This document shows positions 8,676 to 17,881 of a stretch of 64,000 nt of DNA, piece by piece (positions within the stretch are counted from its first letter, which is position 1; the number at the start of each line of letters is the position of its first letter). Source of the DNA: Oleisolibacter albus (GTDB lineage: Bacteria; Pseudomonadota; Alphaproteobacteria; Azospirillales; Azospirillaceae); the NCBI RefSeq assembly GCF_003336875.1, contig NZ_QGNJ01000007.1, forward strand, positions 124,001-188,000, written 5' to 3'. The notes below the pieces were generated by a model that was not told where the DNA came from, ran no database searches, and saw only the letters and a program-made list of their open reading frames with translations. Both the position numbers and the translations under genes were made by a program.

Positions 8676-9704
8676 TCAGGCCGAACGCCGGTCCTCCCGA
8701 TCATTCAGACAGGCGGGATTTTCCAGAACCGGCTTGTTCCAGTGATTCTTATGCATTGAGAATTTGACCTTCCACTTCAATGGAAGGTTTTTCTCGTTCG
8801 TGCCCAGCTTGTAGGCTGTGAACTTCGCAAAAGTACGGAGCATTGCCGAGGGGATGAGAAACGGGTTTCGGCGAAGCAGGTACTTCAATTCCGAGACAAC
8901 GAAGGAAAAGCCCTCGCCCGACGTTCCGCCGAATTCCTTGCACAACCAGGCTTCCTGAGCATGCAGCACGCCGATATCGAAACAGCGGCGGAATTCCTGG
9001 GCAATCGTATAGCTGTGGGAGTGAAAAGCCGTCGCCTGCCCCGCATAGGCCTTTTTCCAACCGGTCCGCAGCATGCGCCCGGCGACAATCGTATCCTCCC
9101 CAAGAATAACACGAGAGGGAAACCCACCGACGTCCCTCAGCGCCTCAATGCGATACGCTGAGAACGAGTTTGAACAGAAGATGGCCTTCAGCCCAAGGCA
9201 ATGGCTGCTTTCTTTTGAGACCACATAAGAATCTTCTTTATAATTGAAGAGCCTGGCATGGGCCTCGATCAAACCCGCACCGGGACGTGGCAACTGGCGG
9301 CCATAAACCATCCCGACTTGGCAATCGTCGAAGGGTTTCAGCAGATTTTCGATAGATTCCGGGGATTCCAGAAAGGCATCCTGGGTCATCAGGACGACGA
9401 AATCCGAATTACCCAGAATGTCTATGCCAAGCTGGCGTGTCCGACCATGGTCGAATTCAGATTTCTTGATGGTTACGACCGTCGCCCCATTCTTCCTCGC
9501 CAGATCCGGCCCATGATCGGACGAGCTTGAATCAATAAGAAGTATTTTGTGAAATTTGAATGTCTGCCTTCCAAGACTTTCGAAGAGTTTTGCCAAGTCT
9601 TCCGCACCGTTGAGGGTAGGAATCAGCAATGATACTCTTTTTCCGGCAACCGACACAATATGTCCTTTCACAAGGCGACCTGCCCTAATAGGATATGAGA
9701 ACAC
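8676..9704 (-). CDS. Family 2 glycosyltransferase, rhamnosyltransferase-like, probably acquired
   Basis: 342 residues. The N-terminal GT-A half starts VSLLIPTLNGAEDLAKL, followed by ILLIDSSSSDHGPDLA and SEFDHGRTRQLG, a pattern typical of GT2 rhamnosyl- and related transferases of O-antigen or exopolysaccharide synthesis. There is no membrane-anchor cluster, so a cytoplasmic or peripheral enzyme is expected. The start is GTG 9704 with an AGGAG site nine bases upstream. The gene is visibly AT-richer than everything around it and uses A/T-ending codons. It lies alone between direct repeats next to a transposase remnant, so horizontal acquisition is likely. Donor and acceptor sugars cannot be told. 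Confidence 0.85.
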   Translation of the reverse strand: MFSYPIRAGRLVKGHIVSVAGKRVSLLIPTLNGAEDLAKLFESLGRQTFKFHKILLIDSSSSDHGPDLARKNGATVVTIKKSEFDHGRTRQLGIDILGNSDFVVLMTQDAFLESPESIENLLKPFDDCQVGMVYGRQLPRPGAGLIEAHARLFNYKEDSYVVSKESSHCLGLKAIFCSNSFSAYRIEALRDVGGFPSRVILGEDTIVAGRMLRTGWKKAYAGQATAFHSHSYTIAQEFRRCFDIGVLHAQEAWLCKEFGGTSGEGFSFVVSELKYLLRRNPFLIPSAMLRTFAKFTAYKLGTNEKNLPLKWKVKFSMHKNHWNKPVLENPACLNDREDRRSA

Positions 9705-9728
9705 CTTACCTTTCTCCTAATCAAGCTG

Positions 9729-9911
9729 TCATGTGTATTTTTTTCGATCAGGCCTCCCATCAACTGCACCGTTTTGCAGAAGATGGCCAAGCCAGTCCGG
9801 TGCGACGCCAGATGCGAGGGCAGAAAGCGGATTGACGAACTGAGTGCCTCCGAATTGCACGATGGGACCGTCCGGCTGGTCCACGACCGGCAACCGACGA
9901 GACAGGTTCAT
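9729..9911 (-). CDS. Short 60-residue frame, possible gene fragment
   Basis: The frame (MNLSRRLPVVDQPDGP...) reads like protein, with segments such as VNPLSALASGVAPDWLG, but is preceded by an in-frame stop and has no clear ribosome-binding site. It sits between the GC-poor glycosyltransferase and the IS remnant. I do not recognise a family; it may be the broken end of a lost gene. Confidence 0.25.
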   Translation of the reverse strand: MNLSRRLPVVDQPDGPIVQFGGTQFVNPLSALASGVAPDWLGHLLQNGAVDGRPDRKKYT

Positions 9912-9969
9912 CCCGCTGGTCTACGCCGACATGTGAGGTCGCCCCCGTTCCCCGGACAGCTGGATAAGT

Positions 9970-10096
9970 TTGGCTCGCTCGACGGAAAGGGCGGACCGGG
10001 TGACGGGGTGTCGGAAGCGGTATTCAGCGAAGTTCGAGGCGCAGGTGGCGTTGGAGGCGATCCGGGGCGGCCGAACCCTGTCGCAGCTGATGGCCC
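9970..10096 (+). pseudogene. IS3-family transposase OrfA remnant
   Basis: The frame reads MARSTERADRVTGCRKRYS then AKFEAQVALEAIRGGRTLS, the N-terminal helix-turn-helix of IS3-family OrfA proteins. Homology stops after about 42 residues (SQLMA), just before the second 35-bp repeat. No OrfB/DDE part is present, so it is a truncated, inactive insertion element. Bases around 9933-9960 upstream could be what remains of the left end, but I cannot define a terminal repeat. Confidence 0.65.
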
Positions 10097-10099
10097 CTT

Positions 10100-10134
10100 C
10101 CGGGCGGCTCTCCCCGCTTTGGCGCAAGGGTCGG
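10100..10134 (+). repeat. 35-bp direct repeat, copy 2
   Basis: Identical to 8394-8428 and in the same orientation. It begins four bases after the transposase similarity ends. See copy 1. Confidence 0.75.
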
Positions 10135-10255
10135 GCGGATTCGCCCTGGCCGTCACACAAGTTAAGAATGCTTCTCATTTCTATGAATGCGTGCCAATCT
10201 GACGCCAAACACCCGGACCGTCACCTACGGATCGCAACAAAGCAGGACTTCAGCC

Positions 10256-11125
10256 ATGACGAGGATAGCGCCGATCACACGGGGCGGCCTCCTGCCCCTG
10301 ACCATGCGGCTTCTGGCCTGGCCGCTGGCGGTGTTGCTGCCCGCCCTGTCGGTCCCGGCGGCCGGCCAGGACAGCCCCGCTGCGGCGGCGCAGCGTCAGG
10401 AACAGCAATGGCGGGAAAGCGGCGATCCAGACCTGGTCCGGCGGGCGGAAACGCTGGCTGCCCGCCGGGCGGCCCTGGAGGAGCGGGCACGGAAGGAGGA
10501 CGCGGCCAGAGCCGCCCTTTTCGTCGAATATCGTGATCCGCTGACGCCGAAGCGGGTCGACCGCGTGAGCATCACCGCCAAACGGGACCTGGATCTGGGT
10601 CTGCAGGATGCCGAGGAGCGTGCCAATCTGCCGCCCTGGAAGGGGCTGGCGACGCCGCGGCGGCTGGAGGCGGGCGATCCCACCTATCCCGGCTCGGCCG
10701 CCATCCTGGAACGCCATGGCTGCCACATCACCGCCGTGGTCAGCGCCGGCATCGAGGTATCCGCACCGGACACCGCCCCCACCCTCAAGGGCAGCCTGCT
10801 GACCGCGGATTGTCCCCAGGGCATCCGGGTCAGCAGTCTTTACATCGACCCGACAGGGGCGCGCTTCACCACCCGCCTGCCGGACTGGGCCAATGTCCTG
10901 GATCTGGGGGCCGGCGGCGGCGCGACCGCCCGGTTCGAGATCGATCCGCAGGGCGTGCGCAAGGCCTCCTACGACTGGATCTGGCAGAATCACAAACTGA
11001 GCATGGAGTTCCTCCTGCCCGCCGATGCGCCGCTGGTCAACGGCCAATGGCCGGAAGCCCTGGTCATCCTGCGGGATGCGGCCAAGGCCATTTCCAGCCG
11101 GGCAGGAACGCCGCTCACCCGCTAA
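10256..11125 (+). CDS. Secreted protein of unknown function
   Basis: 289 residues from ATG 10256, with an AGGA element upstream. A signal peptide is evident (LLAWPLAVLLPALSVPAAGQD, cleavage near residue 37). A charged helical region follows (RQEQQWRESGDPDLVRRAETLAARRA region, about 45-85), probably a coiled coil. The rest is mixed, with two Cys residues (in HGCHITAV and TADCPQG) that could form a disulphide in the periplasm. I do not recognise the family. It lies next to the mobile-element scar and is transcribed alone; the next gene is convergent. Confidence 0.75.
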   Translation: MTRIAPITRGGLLPLTMRLLAWPLAVLLPALSVPAAGQDSPAAAAQRQEQQWRESGDPDLVRRAETLAARRAALEERARKEDAARAALFVEYRDPLTPKRVDRVSITAKRDLDLGLQDAEERANLPPWKGLATPRRLEAGDPTYPGSAAILERHGCHITAVVSAGIEVSAPDTAPTLKGSLLTADCPQGIRVSSLYIDPTGARFTTRLPDWANVLDLGAGGGATARFEIDPQGVRKASYDWIWQNHKLSMEFLLPADAPLVNGQWPEALVILRDAAKAISSRAGTPLTR

Positions 11126-11219
11126 TGCACCCGCGCAGACGCACAATTGCCGTCATCGCGTCGGAATTTCTGCCGGAGTCGACGCCCGGGGAGCGGCCCG
11201 GCAACGGCTCTCCGTCCGC

Positions 11220-12200
11220 CTATTCCGCCGCCAACGGCAGGGCGGGGGACGACAGGAAAGGGGGCGGCGGAGATATCGCGGGCAGGGCCACCTGGGCCGC
11301 GGCCCCTTGAAGAATGCTCAGGAAGCGGCTGTAGATGTCGACCCGCAGATTCTGCGGCGGCAGCAGGGCCACCAGCCGCCGGTCCGGCAGGCCGACGCGG
11401 TAGAGCCGCACGGCATGGTTCAGCACCGGGTTGAGCTTGGCCGCCAACGCCGGGACCAGGGCCACACCGGCCCCCGCCTCCACCAGGGCCATGGCGACCT
11501 CGTAGGTGCGGGTCTGGCAGAGCACACGGTGGCGTGGCAGCACCTCCCGGTACCATTGCTCGACCCGCCGGCTGTGCTGGGTCCCGAAATTGAAGCGGAT
11601 GCAGCTGTTCAGCACCCGACGCTGGGCCTCGGGCAGGTCGCGCTCGGGATCGCGCACGCCGGACAGGTCGAGGTCCCGCGGCACCGCCAGCACCTGGGCG
11701 TCGGCCAGCAGATCGATCTGGGTGAAGGAGACGCTGGTGGCCGCCACCGAATTAGCCGCCAGCACGGCCAGGGCGACCCGGCGGCCATAGAGCAGTTCCA
11801 GCGCCTCGGCCGGCGCCACCTCATGCAGGTCGATCTCCACGCCCGGCATCTCCGCCGCCAGGGCCGGCAGGGCCAACGGCAGCACCGTGCGCCCCACCGA
11901 ATTCAGCATGGCGACGGAGATGACGCCGCGCCGGCCCTGGCCGAATTCGGTCATACCGGCGCCGATCTCGTCCATCGTGGCCAGGACAGCCTCGGCCTTG
12001 CGCAGCAGGAAGCGGCCGGCATCGGTCAGTTCCAGGCTGTTGCCGGTGCGGGCGAACAGGCGCACGCCCGCCTCCTCCTCCAGCCGGGCCAGCTGTTGCG
12101 ACAGGGACGGCTGGGCCAAACCCAGCACCTTGCTGGCCCGGGTCAGGCTGTCGGAATGGGCGATGGCCCAGAAGATCTCGATCTGCCGCAGGGTCATCAT
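11220..12200 (-). CDS. LysR-family transcriptional regulator
   Basis: 326 residues from ATG 12200, which has a GGAGGGG site. The N-terminal winged helix MTLRQIEIFWAIAHSDSLT followed by ASKVLGLAQPSLSQQLARL is a textbook LysR HTH. The C-terminal co-inducer domain covers about residues 90-300. It is transcribed in the same direction as the DUF779 and aldehyde dehydrogenase genes upstream, 93 bases after DUF779. The target and inducer are not known; an SBP-like domain suggests a small metabolite. Confidence 0.92.
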   Translation of the reverse strand: MMTLRQIEIFWAIAHSDSLTRASKVLGLAQPSLSQQLARLEEEAGVRLFARTGNSLELTDAGRFLLRKAEAVLATMDEIGAGMTEFGQGRRGVISVAMLNSVGRTVLPLALPALAAEMPGVEIDLHEVAPAEALELLYGRRVALAVLAANSVAATSVSFTQIDLLADAQVLAVPRDLDLSGVRDPERDLPEAQRRVLNSCIRFNFGTQHSRRVEQWYREVLPRHRVLCQTRTYEVAMALVEAGAGVALVPALAAKLNPVLNHAVRLYRVGLPDRRLVALLPPQNLRVDIYSRFLSILQGAAAQVALPAISPPPPFLSSPALPLAAE

Positions 12201-12293
12201 CGGCGAAACCCCTCCGCGTTGCGGGATCGCCGGTGGCGCGTTCCGCATCCTGATGCTAACGGGCCGCCGGCAGGGATGGTCCGGCGCAAAGGG

Positions 12294-12701
12294 TCAGGGT
12301 GCGACGGCGGGAGGCAGGAGGCTGTCGCCGCGCGGCGGCGGTCCCGCCGCCGCCAGCGCCGCCGCCTCGGCATCGGTGAAGACGCGGGAACGGGTGAGAA
12401 ACCGCACGCCGTCCGGCGCCTCCAGCGAGAAACCGGCGCCGCGGCCCGGAACCACATCGATGATCAGCTGGGTGTGGCTCCAATACTCGAACTGGGCCGC
12501 GCCGATATAGACGGCGCAGCCCGCGATCCGGCCCAGCAGCACGTCGCGCGCCCCCACCTTGAACTCGCCGGCCGGATAGCACATGGGCGCCGACCCGTCG
12601 CAGCAGCCGCCGGACTGGTGGAACATCAACTCGCCATGCCGGGATTTCAGCGTCCCGATCAGGGCTTCCGCCGCCAGCGTGGCCAGGACACGCTCCACCA
12701 T
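12294..12701 (-). CDS. DUF779 protein associated with aldehyde dehydrogenase
   Basis: 135 residues from ATG 12701; an AGGAG site six bases upstream favours it over the ATG two codons earlier. The block HQSGGCCDGSAPMCYP is diagnostic of DUF779, whose Cys residues suggest metal binding. Family members commonly lie next to acetaldehyde or aldehyde dehydrogenase genes, as here (178 bases after the dehydrogenase, same strand). Molecular function unknown. Confidence 0.88.
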   Translation of the reverse strand: MVERVLATLAAEALIGTLKSRHGELMFHQSGGCCDGSAPMCYPAGEFKVGARDVLLGRIAGCAVYIGAAQFEYWSHTQLIIDVVPGRGAGFSLEAPDGVRFLTRSRVFTDAEAAALAAAGPPPRGDSLLPPAVAP

Positions 12702-12879
12702 CGACATCTCCTGTGCGGGATCTTCGTTGCCGGTTCCCGGCGGGCGGGGCAGCCACCCGCCTGGCCTCCGTCCCCGGGGCGTGTGCCGACGCCGAGGATG
12801 ACGCACCGGCGGAACGGACGGGCGGCCCCTGTTGGTCGGGGTTCGGCACTGCCGCCCCCCCGACCGCGGGTCCCCCGCC

Positions 12880-14400
12880 TTAGAAGAAGCCCAGCGCCTT
12901 GGGGCTGTAGCTGACCAGCAGGTTCTTTGTCTGCTGGTAGTGGTTCAGCATCATCTTGTGGGTCTCGCGCCCGATGCCGGACTGCTTGTAACCGCCGAAG
13001 GCCGCATGGGCGGGATAGAGATGGTAGCAGTTGGTCCAGACACGGCCGGCCTGGATGGCCCGGCCGAAGCGGTAGGCGCGGCTGCCGTCACGGGTCCAGA
13101 CCCCGGCCCCCAGGCCGTACAGCGTGTCGTTGGCCAGTTCTAGCGCCTCCTCGTCGGACTTGAAGGTGGTGACGGCCACCACCGGTCCGAAGATCTCCTC
13201 CTGGAACACGCGCATGTCGTTGCGGCCTTCCAGCACGGTGGGCTGGACATAGAAGCCCTCGGCCAGCTCGCCCTCCAGCTGGGCGCGGTGGCCGCCGGTC
13301 AGCACCTTGGCCCCTTCACCCTGGCCGATCTCGATATAGCTGAGGATCTTGTGCAGCTGGTCGCTGCTGGCCTGGGCCCCGATCATGGTCGAGGGGTCCA
13401 GCGGGTTGCCCTGACGGATGGCCTGGACCCGCTTCAGCGCCTTTTCCATGAAACGGTCGTAGATCTTCTCATGCACCAGGGCGCGCGACGGGCAGGTGCA
13501 GACCTCGCCCTGGTTCAGGGCGAACATGCTGAAGCCTTCCAGGGCCTTGTCCAGGAAGTCGTCATCCTCTGCCGCCACATCGGCGAAGAAGATGTTGGGC
13601 GACTTGCCGCCCAGCTCCAGCGTCACCGGAATGATGTTCTCCGACGCGTACTGCATGATCAGCCGGCCGGTGGTGGTCTCGCCGGTGAAGGCCACCTTGG
13701 CGATGCGCGGGCTCTGGGCCAGGGGCTTGCCCGCCTCGATGCCGAAGCCGTTGACCACGTTCAGCACACCGGGCGGCAGCAGGTCGCCGATGATGTCCAT
13801 CAGCGCCATGATGCTCATGGGCGTCTGCTCGGCCGGCTTCAGCACCACGCAGTTGCCGGCGGCCAGGGCCGGCGCCAGCTTCCACGCCGCCATCAGGATG
13901 GGGAAGTTCCAGGGGATGATCTGGCCGACGACGCCCAGCGGCTCATGGAAATGATAGGCCACGGTGTCATGGTCGATCTCGGCCAGCGAGCCTTCCTGGG
14001 CACGGACACAGGCGGCGAAATAGCGGAAATGGTCGATGGCCAGCGGGATGTCGGCCGCCGTGGTCTCCCGGATCGGCTTGCCGTTGTCCACCGTCTCCAC
14101 CAGGGCCAGCAGGTCGAGGCGTTCCTCCATGCGGTCGGCGATGCGGTTGAGGATGGCGGCGCGCTCCGCCACCGCGGTGCGGGCCCAGCGCTCCCGGGCC
14201 TTGTGGGCGGCATCCAGCGCCAGTTCGATATCCTCGGCGGTGGAGCGGGCCACCTGACAGACGGCGCGGCCGGTCACCGGGGAGATGTTGTCGAAGTAAT
14301 GCCCGCGCACCGGGGCAACCCATTCGCCGCCGATAAAATTCTCGTACTTGGAGCGCAGGGCGATGCTCGATTTCAGCTTCTCAAGGGCTTGGTGCAGCAC
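12880..14400 (-). CDS. NAD-dependent aldehyde dehydrogenase (AldB/AcoD/ExaC type)
   Basis: 506 residues, exactly the usual size of acetaldehyde dehydrogenases of this group. The start is GTG 14400 behind a GGGAGG site. Visible motifs are [10 protein letters not shown] at the N-terminus, [18 protein letters not shown] (cofactor binding), LELGGKSPN (general base Glu) and the nucleophile region [12 protein letters not shown]. It oxidises acetaldehyde or similar aldehydes to acids with NAD. With pqq genes and a NarL-type regulator nearby, a role in PQQ-dependent alcohol oxidation similar to exaC is plausible, but no exaA-like gene is in the window. DUF779 follows in the same direction. Confidence 0.93.
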   Translation of the reverse strand: MLHQALEKLKSSIALRSKYENFIGGEWVAPVRGHYFDNISPVTGRAVCQVARSTAEDIELALDAAHKARERWARTAVAERAAILNRIADRMEERLDLLALVETVDNGKPIRETTAADIPLAIDHFRYFAACVRAQEGSLAEIDHDTVAYHFHEPLGVVGQIIPWNFPILMAAWKLAPALAAGNCVVLKPAEQTPMSIMALMDIIGDLLPPGVLNVVNGFGIEAGKPLAQSPRIAKVAFTGETTTGRLIMQYASENIIPVTLELGGKSPNIFFADVAAEDDDFLDKALEGFSMFALNQGEVCTCPSRALVHEKIYDRFMEKALKRVQAIRQGNPLDPSTMIGAQASSDQLHKILSYIEIGQGEGAKVLTGGHRAQLEGELAEGFYVQPTVLEGRNDMRVFQEEIFGPVVAVTTFKSDEEALELANDTLYGLGAGVWTRDGSRAYRFGRAIQAGRVWTNCYHLYPAHAAFGGYKQSGIGRETHKMMLNHYQQTKNLLVSYSPKALGFF

Positions 14401-14539
14401 GGTCAGGGCCTCCCGCTGATGGTATGCGGCGCCGGATCGTTGCCGGCGCGCGTCTGCAACTGCGGCGGCCACGGTGCGCGCGCGGAAGGATGCGGTAAAT
14501 TGGACTTTGTGCGGAGACGGGGCCAGTCCGGACTGGGGA

Positions 14540-15220
14540 TCAGCCCGGCAGCGTTTCATCCAGCTGGCGGACGGCGATGCGCACCAGATCGGCCGTGCGG
14601 CGCACGCCATAGCGGTTGCGCAGGCGTACCAGCGTGTTGGCCAGGGTCTTGTAGCTGATGCCCAGGCGGCGGGCGACACTGTCCAGCTCCGCCGTCTCGG
14701 CCAGAAGCCGCATGATCTCCCCCTCCCGCTCCGGCAGGGGGGCGTCCACATCCCGCTGCGGCCGCCCCGGTCCCAGGGCGGCCACGGCGCAGGCCATGCG
14801 ATGGTCGAGCCACAGGCGTCCCTCCAGCACCGTTTCCGCCGCACCGGCCATGACGGCGGGATCGTCGGACTTGCAGAGATAGCCACGGACCCCGGCCTCC
14901 AGGCAGCGGGCCACGACCGATGGCGCCTCATGCATGCTGAACACCAGCACCGGCGGCCCCAGCGCCACCAGCTGGCGGACCAGATCAAGGCCGGTGGGCG
15001 ATCCGGGCAGGTTGAGATCGAGAATGACCAGGGCCGGCGGGTCCCGCTCGACCAAGGCCAGGGCCGACGGCCCGTCCGCCGCCTCCACCACGCGGAAACG
15101 GCCCAGCGGCGGCTCCAGCAGCCGGCGGCAGCCGGCCCGCACCACGGCGTGGTCGTCCACAACCAGCACATCCACCGCCGGCATGTCCGCCACCGACCTG
15201 TCCTCTGCCAGACCGTCCAT
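14540..15220 (-). CDS. NarL/LuxR-family response regulator
   Basis: 226 residues. The receiver domain has [13 protein letters not shown] (acidic pocket), phospho-acceptor Asp in [10 protein letters not shown] and Lys in GYLCKSDD. The C-terminal HTH is [19 protein letters not shown] followed by [31 protein letters not shown] site supports ATG 15220. The neighbourhood (aldehyde dehydrogenase, pqq) recalls the ExaE/AgmR-type regulators of alcohol oxidation, but no partner kinase is adjacent. The target is inferred. Confidence 0.9.
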   Translation of the reverse strand: MDGLAEDRSVADMPAVDVLVVDDHAVVRAGCRRLLEPPLGRFRVVEAADGPSALALVERDPPALVILDLNLPGSPTGLDLVRQLVALGPPVLVFSMHEAPSVVARCLEAGVRGYLCKSDDPAVMAGAAETVLEGRLWLDHRMACAVAALGPGRPQRDVDAPLPEREGEIMRLLAETAELDSVARRLGISYKTLANTLVRLRNRYGVRRTADLVRIAVRQLDETLPG

Positions 15221-15300
15221 GCCGTTTCCCCTCCCCGCCGGGTCCCGGGCAGGATAACGGGCGGACCGCCCCCTGCCAATCCGCCCGATCGGTCGCCCCG

Positions 15301-17688
15301 TCAGAACCGCACCCGCAGGCCGGCCAGGATGGTGCGGGGTGCGCCGGGCGACAGGAAGCGGGGGTCTTCATAGCCCAGCTCCTCGGCCTCGCCATAGAGG
15401 CCGAACGTCTCATAATCCGTGTCGAACAGGTTCTCGACCCGGCCGAAGATCTCCACCCGGCCCAGCGTGTAGCCCGCCTCCAGGTTGACGATGGTGTAGC
15501 CGTCGATGGTGTCGGTCAGGTTGGCCTCGTCCCCGCGCAGGAACCGGCCGGACGCCGTCACCATTTCCGCCCCCAGGCGGAGATCGTCGGTCACCGCCAT
15601 CTCCGCCCCCAGCTTCAGCAGATGCTTGGGCACGCCGGGAATGCGGTCGCCCGAGGTCACCGCGATCTCCCCCTCCTCGTCGGCCTCGGGATTGTCCGGG
15701 GCCTGGATGGCGAAGTCGGATCTGAAGGTGGCGCGCACGAAGGTGTAGGAGGCGAACCAGCTGATGCGGCCCACGCTCCCCGACAGATTGGCCTCCAGCC
15801 CCAGCCGCTCGGTATCGCCCACATTGTCGAAATAGCCGGTGCCGATGATGGGGCCGGCCGAGATGAAGATGATATCGTCGCGGTTGCGGGTGCGGAAACC
15901 GGCCAGGGAATAGCGCACATCCAGATCACGCGCCGGTTTCCAGTCGCCGCGCACGCCCGCCTCGATCGTGCGGGCCACCACATCGTCCAGCGGCGGATCG
16001 GCCAGGAAGGCGTTGGGGAAGCGGCAGGGCTTGTCCGGATCGGCGCAGGACAGCTCCGCCGGGGTCGGCACGCGGTTGCTTTCGGTATAGCTGGCATAGA
16101 GCGTCGCGGCCTCGGCGGCGTTCCAGGTCAGACCCAGGCCGGGATTGAGCCGGTTATAGGCGTGATCGCCGGTGAGGTCGGTGCCGATCTGGTCGCGCAG
16201 TTCCAGATCGGCCCGGTTCCAGCGCAGGGACCCGGACAGATGCAGCGCCGGCGTCAAGGACAGGGTGTTGCTGACATAGACGCCATAGAGCCAGCTGCGA
16301 CTTTTCAGGCCCACATTGAATTCGTCGTTGCCGAGATCGATGCCCAGGCTGCTGGTGCCGCGATCCGGCCCCAGCACGCCCAGTTCCGTGCCACTGCCAT
16401 AGCGGGTGCGGGCATAATCCACGGTGGCGCCGCCGATCAGGATATTGTCCATGCCGCCCAGTCTGCCGGTCCAGGCCAGCTGGCCGCTGGCGCCCCAGCC
16501 ATCGGTCTTGGTGCGGGTGCGGTTGAAGACGGCGTTGGGCTCGTCCTCCAACTCCTCCACCGGATTGCCATTGGCATCGACCAGGACAGAGGGCGTGCCC
16601 TCCACCTCCGGTCCGTCATCCTCCTCCTCGATCTCGGCGCCGAAGCAGAGCGCCTCGGCCGGCGGGGTGAAGCCGGGCACCAGCCCGACGAAATCCTCGC
16701 ACTCCTCGAATTCGGCCTGGTCGCCATTGGCCGTGGTGCGCTTGAGATGGCGGTAATAGCCCCCGCCCTGGAGCAGCAGGCTGTCACTGATGTCGGTAGA
16801 GCCGCGCAGGGCGGCGGCGAACAGCTTGCTGTCGGTGATGTCGGGATAGGTGAACACCGCTTCCCGCCGCTGGGCCAGCAGATCGGCAGGGGACGGGCCG
16901 TTGCCCGCCAGTTCCGACTTGGCGCCGGTCAGGCTGAGACCGACCTCGCTGCCGGCCGGGCTGCGCCAGGACAGATCGGCGAAGCCGCGGCGGATCTCGC
17001 TGTCGCTATGGTCGCGCCAACCGTCATCCTCCAGATAATTGGCGCCGCCATAGAAGCCGACAGGGCCGCTGCTGCCGCCATATTCGGCCGTGGCGAAGCG
17101 ACGGCCATGGGAGCCGGCGCCCAGTTCCACCATGCCGCCGGGGGCGGTGAAGCCGTTCTTCATGGTCAGCACCACGGCACCGCCGATGGTGTTGGGACCG
17201 TAGACAGGATTGGAGCCGGGGATCACCTGCATGCGGTCGATGGCGAAGCCGGGCAGCAGATCCCACTGCACCACATCGCCGAACGCCTCGTTGGCGCGCA
17301 TCACCCCCTGATAGACAGCGACCCCCTGCGGCTCGCCCAGGGCCGGGGCGGCGGTGAAGCCACGGATGGTGACACCCTGCTGCAGCGGGTTGCCGAGACT
17401 GTCCACCGAGGAGACGCTGCCCAGGCGACGGGTCAGCGCCTCCACCGCCGTCCCCAGGCCGGGACGCTCGATCTCCTCCGTGCCCAGGGTCTGGACATTG
17501 GACGGCACACGGGACAGAGGCACGCCACTGCCCGAGGGGGCGATGCCGATCACCACCACCTCTTCCAGCATCGCCACGTCCGTGCGGCCGTCCGCTGTCT
17601 GCTGCGCCGAGGTTGGAAGCGGCGCCAAGGCGGTGCCGGCCAGCATCAGCATGGCCGCGCGCGCGGCCCCATCCCGGTATCTGCGCAT
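15301..17688 (-). CDS. TonB-dependent outer-membrane receptor, substrate unknown
   Basis: 795 residues. It has a signal peptide (AAMLMLAGTALAPLPTSAQ), a TonB-box-like VVVIG stretch, a plug domain (TIRGFTAAPALGEPQGVAVY, then PGSNPVYGPNTIGGAVVL) and a 22-strand-type barrel ending in RTILAGLRVRF with terminal Phe. The ATG has a GGGGAGAG site. An acidic extracellular-loop segment (EEEDDGPEVEG, EELEDEP) could bind a cation or cationic ligand. It lies just upstream, same strand, of the NarL-type regulator and aldehyde dehydrogenase. A ligand such as PQQ, a lanthanide chelate or iron is possible, but nothing in the sequence decides this. Confidence 0.9.
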   Translation of the reverse strand: MRRYRDGAARAAMLMLAGTALAPLPTSAQQTADGRTDVAMLEEVVVIGIAPSGSGVPLSRVPSNVQTLGTEEIERPGLGTAVEALTRRLGSVSSVDSLGNPLQQGVTIRGFTAAPALGEPQGVAVYQGVMRANEAFGDVVQWDLLPGFAIDRMQVIPGSNPVYGPNTIGGAVVLTMKNGFTAPGGMVELGAGSHGRRFATAEYGGSSGPVGFYGGANYLEDDGWRDHSDSEIRRGFADLSWRSPAGSEVGLSLTGAKSELAGNGPSPADLLAQRREAVFTYPDITDSKLFAAALRGSTDISDSLLLQGGGYYRHLKRTTANGDQAEFEECEDFVGLVPGFTPPAEALCFGAEIEEEDDGPEVEGTPSVLVDANGNPVEELEDEPNAVFNRTRTKTDGWGASGQLAWTGRLGGMDNILIGGATVDYARTRYGSGTELGVLGPDRGTSSLGIDLGNDEFNVGLKSRSWLYGVYVSNTLSLTPALHLSGSLRWNRADLELRDQIGTDLTGDHAYNRLNPGLGLTWNAAEAATLYASYTESNRVPTPAELSCADPDKPCRFPNAFLADPPLDDVVARTIEAGVRGDWKPARDLDVRYSLAGFRTRNRDDIIFISAGPIIGTGYFDNVGDTERLGLEANLSGSVGRISWFASYTFVRATFRSDFAIQAPDNPEADEEGEIAVTSGDRIPGVPKHLLKLGAEMAVTDDLRLGAEMVTASGRFLRGDEANLTDTIDGYTIVNLEAGYTLGRVEIFGRVENLFDTDYETFGLYGEAEELGYEDPRFLSPGAPRTILAGLRVRF

Positions 17689-17821
17689 GGGCTCTCCCCG
17701 TTCCCGCCGTCGGACGCGGCTTTTCCTTGCTGTTCAGGGGACAGGAAAGCACCCGGTGCCGCAATTGGCCTAGGGATGTAGAAAAATGTCCCGACGCCCG
17801 CCGGGCCAGGACTCCAAGCCC

Positions 17822-17839
17822 TTATCCGGCGTCGGATAA
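17822..17839. repeat. Degenerate parS-like palindrome, 38 kb from parAB
   Basis: TTATCCGGCGTCGGATAA differs from the perfect site at 55633-55650 by one base. It lies in the 193-base gap between the fusion enzyme and the TonB receptor, and a further partial copy (ATCCGGCG) follows at once. It may be an outlying or decayed ParB site. Confidence 0.4.
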
Positions 17840-17881
17840 TCCGGCGTAAGCCAGGATGGGCCGCGGTCAGGCCGGCCGCGG

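Noticed and set aside
8458-8767. Several short frames on both strands downstream of the copper receptor
   Set aside because: None has a ribosome-binding site or recognisable content, and they overlap the direct repeat.
14470-14490. Possible sigma-54 promoter upstream of the aldehyde dehydrogenase (TGGCCGCCGCAGTTGCA on the minus strand)
   Set aside because: The GG to GC spacing is 11 bases rather than 10 and the -24 element deviates, so it is probably chance in GC-rich DNA.
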